From NCBI GenBank assembly GCA_934680015.1, contig CAKUSP010000011.1, positions 1-64,000 on the forward strand: a stretch of 64,000 nt of DNA. The letters are read 5' to 3'. This DNA is from an uncultured Bacteroidales bacterium (lineage in GTDB: Bacteria > Bacteroidota > Bacteroidia > Bacteroidales > UBA932). Both the position numbers and the translations under genes were made by a program. The number at the start of each line of letters is the position of its first letter. Position 1 is the first letter of the stretch. Shown here piece by piece: positions 63,634 through 64,000 of this stretch. The notes below the pieces were generated by a model, which ran no database searches, was not told the origin of the DNA, and worked only from the letters and a program-made list of their open reading frames with translations.

Positions 63634-64000
63634 ATGTAAGGTTGCCATTCGCATCGGATGTGAATCCAAATTCCAACATCTCTTCATTTGGATTTATATA
63701 CCCAAGTTCAGGCGTATTTCCTTTATATACGAAGCAATGCTCATTGGAGGTCCCATCCACATTTCGCCTTACGAACTCCAAGTTCCCGTTCAAATCATAC
63801 ATTATATCCCTTTCAGTCCCCATTGAAGTCTGCACTCCATTAACGAATCGCCTATTCCCTACGAACCTGCCAAGGTGGTCATAGTCATATTCATTTCGCA
63901 TGCGCTTGGTATCGGAACTTCCGAACAGATTCTGGCTAAAACTCACTTCACTCACAAGTCCGTCGTAACGATAACTTATCTGATTATTAAAGAGTAGTTC
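63569..64000 (-). pseudogene. RHS/YD-repeat protein fragment (5' part outside window)
   Basis: Open from the right edge, this minus-strand frame encodes YD repeats: YRYDGL, YDYDHLGRFVGNRRFVNG, YDLNGNLEFVRRNVDG and SDANGNLTF. Such repeats form the shell of RHS and wall-associated toxin-delivery or surface proteins. After GNLTF the frame runs into repeat copy B and stops, so the last 20 or so residues are read-through of the repeat, and the conserved RHS core and toxin tip are missing. It is probably a decayed remnant, but its 5' part is not visible. Confidence 0.75.

Overview
The window looks like a chromosomal segment of a Bacteroidales bacterium (phylum Bacteroidota). The evidence is a SusC/SusD pair, many Bacteroidota-type promoters (TTTG or TTG, about 19-21 nt, then TAnnTTTG), Bacteroidota-specific families (DUF2795, DUF4491, DUF1735, DUF2490, DUF5715-like, a GH13_8-type branching enzyme) and few Shine-Dalgarno sites. 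I cannot fix the genus; a host-associated lifestyle fits the glycan genes.

Layout. 1-800 holds the 3' end of a tyrosine recombinase. 800-10000 carries DUF2795, a divergent DXS-like enzyme, folE, an M15-like lipoprotein, a C69 dipeptidase, a phosphoglycolate phosphatase-like HAD protein, an outer-membrane barrel, tRNA-Cys, DUF4491 and a second HAD protein. 10000-13700 has an acyl-CoA ligase and htpG. 13700-21800 is a minus-strand run ileS-traR-lspA-GH27 alpha-galactosidase-gtrA-uvrB. 21800-25800 has cvpA-tsaB facing greA-HIT-thioredoxin-like-DUF2490. 25900-35900 is a compact glycogen cluster (glgB, debranching enzyme, GT4 synthase, GH57, phosphorylase) followed by ribF. dnaK follows, then an acyltransferase and rmuC.

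40900-58300 is the main accessory region. A plus-strand polysaccharide utilisation locus encodes SusC, SusD, a DUF1735/discoidin-like surface protein, a DUF4855 protein, a GH89-GH20 fusion and a CE7-like esterase. It converges on a minus-strand set (DUF6259 putative glycosidase, FN3-NAGPA phosphodiester glycosidase, ApbE-like protein) that sits directly behind DUF349 and yidC. GH89, GH20 and NAGPA all point to terminal GlcNAc, with alpha-GlcNAc the distinctive linkage, so I infer a target such as alpha-GlcNAc-capped mucin O-glycans. No regulator and no sulfatase lies in the window.

58300-62500 is housekeeping (yidC, DUF349, trmD). 62500-64000 is degraded accessory DNA: a small promoter-hairpin unit, an N-terminally truncated IS3-type transposase, a dispersed repeat and an RHS/YD-repeat fragment.

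The less conventional signals are a TGACA-N3-TGTCA palindrome shared by dnaK and htpG, three promoter-bearing units without a normal gene that could be small RNAs, two families of dispersed extragenic repeats, a collagen-like Gly-Pro-Gln tail on DnaK, and the GH89-GH20 fusion.
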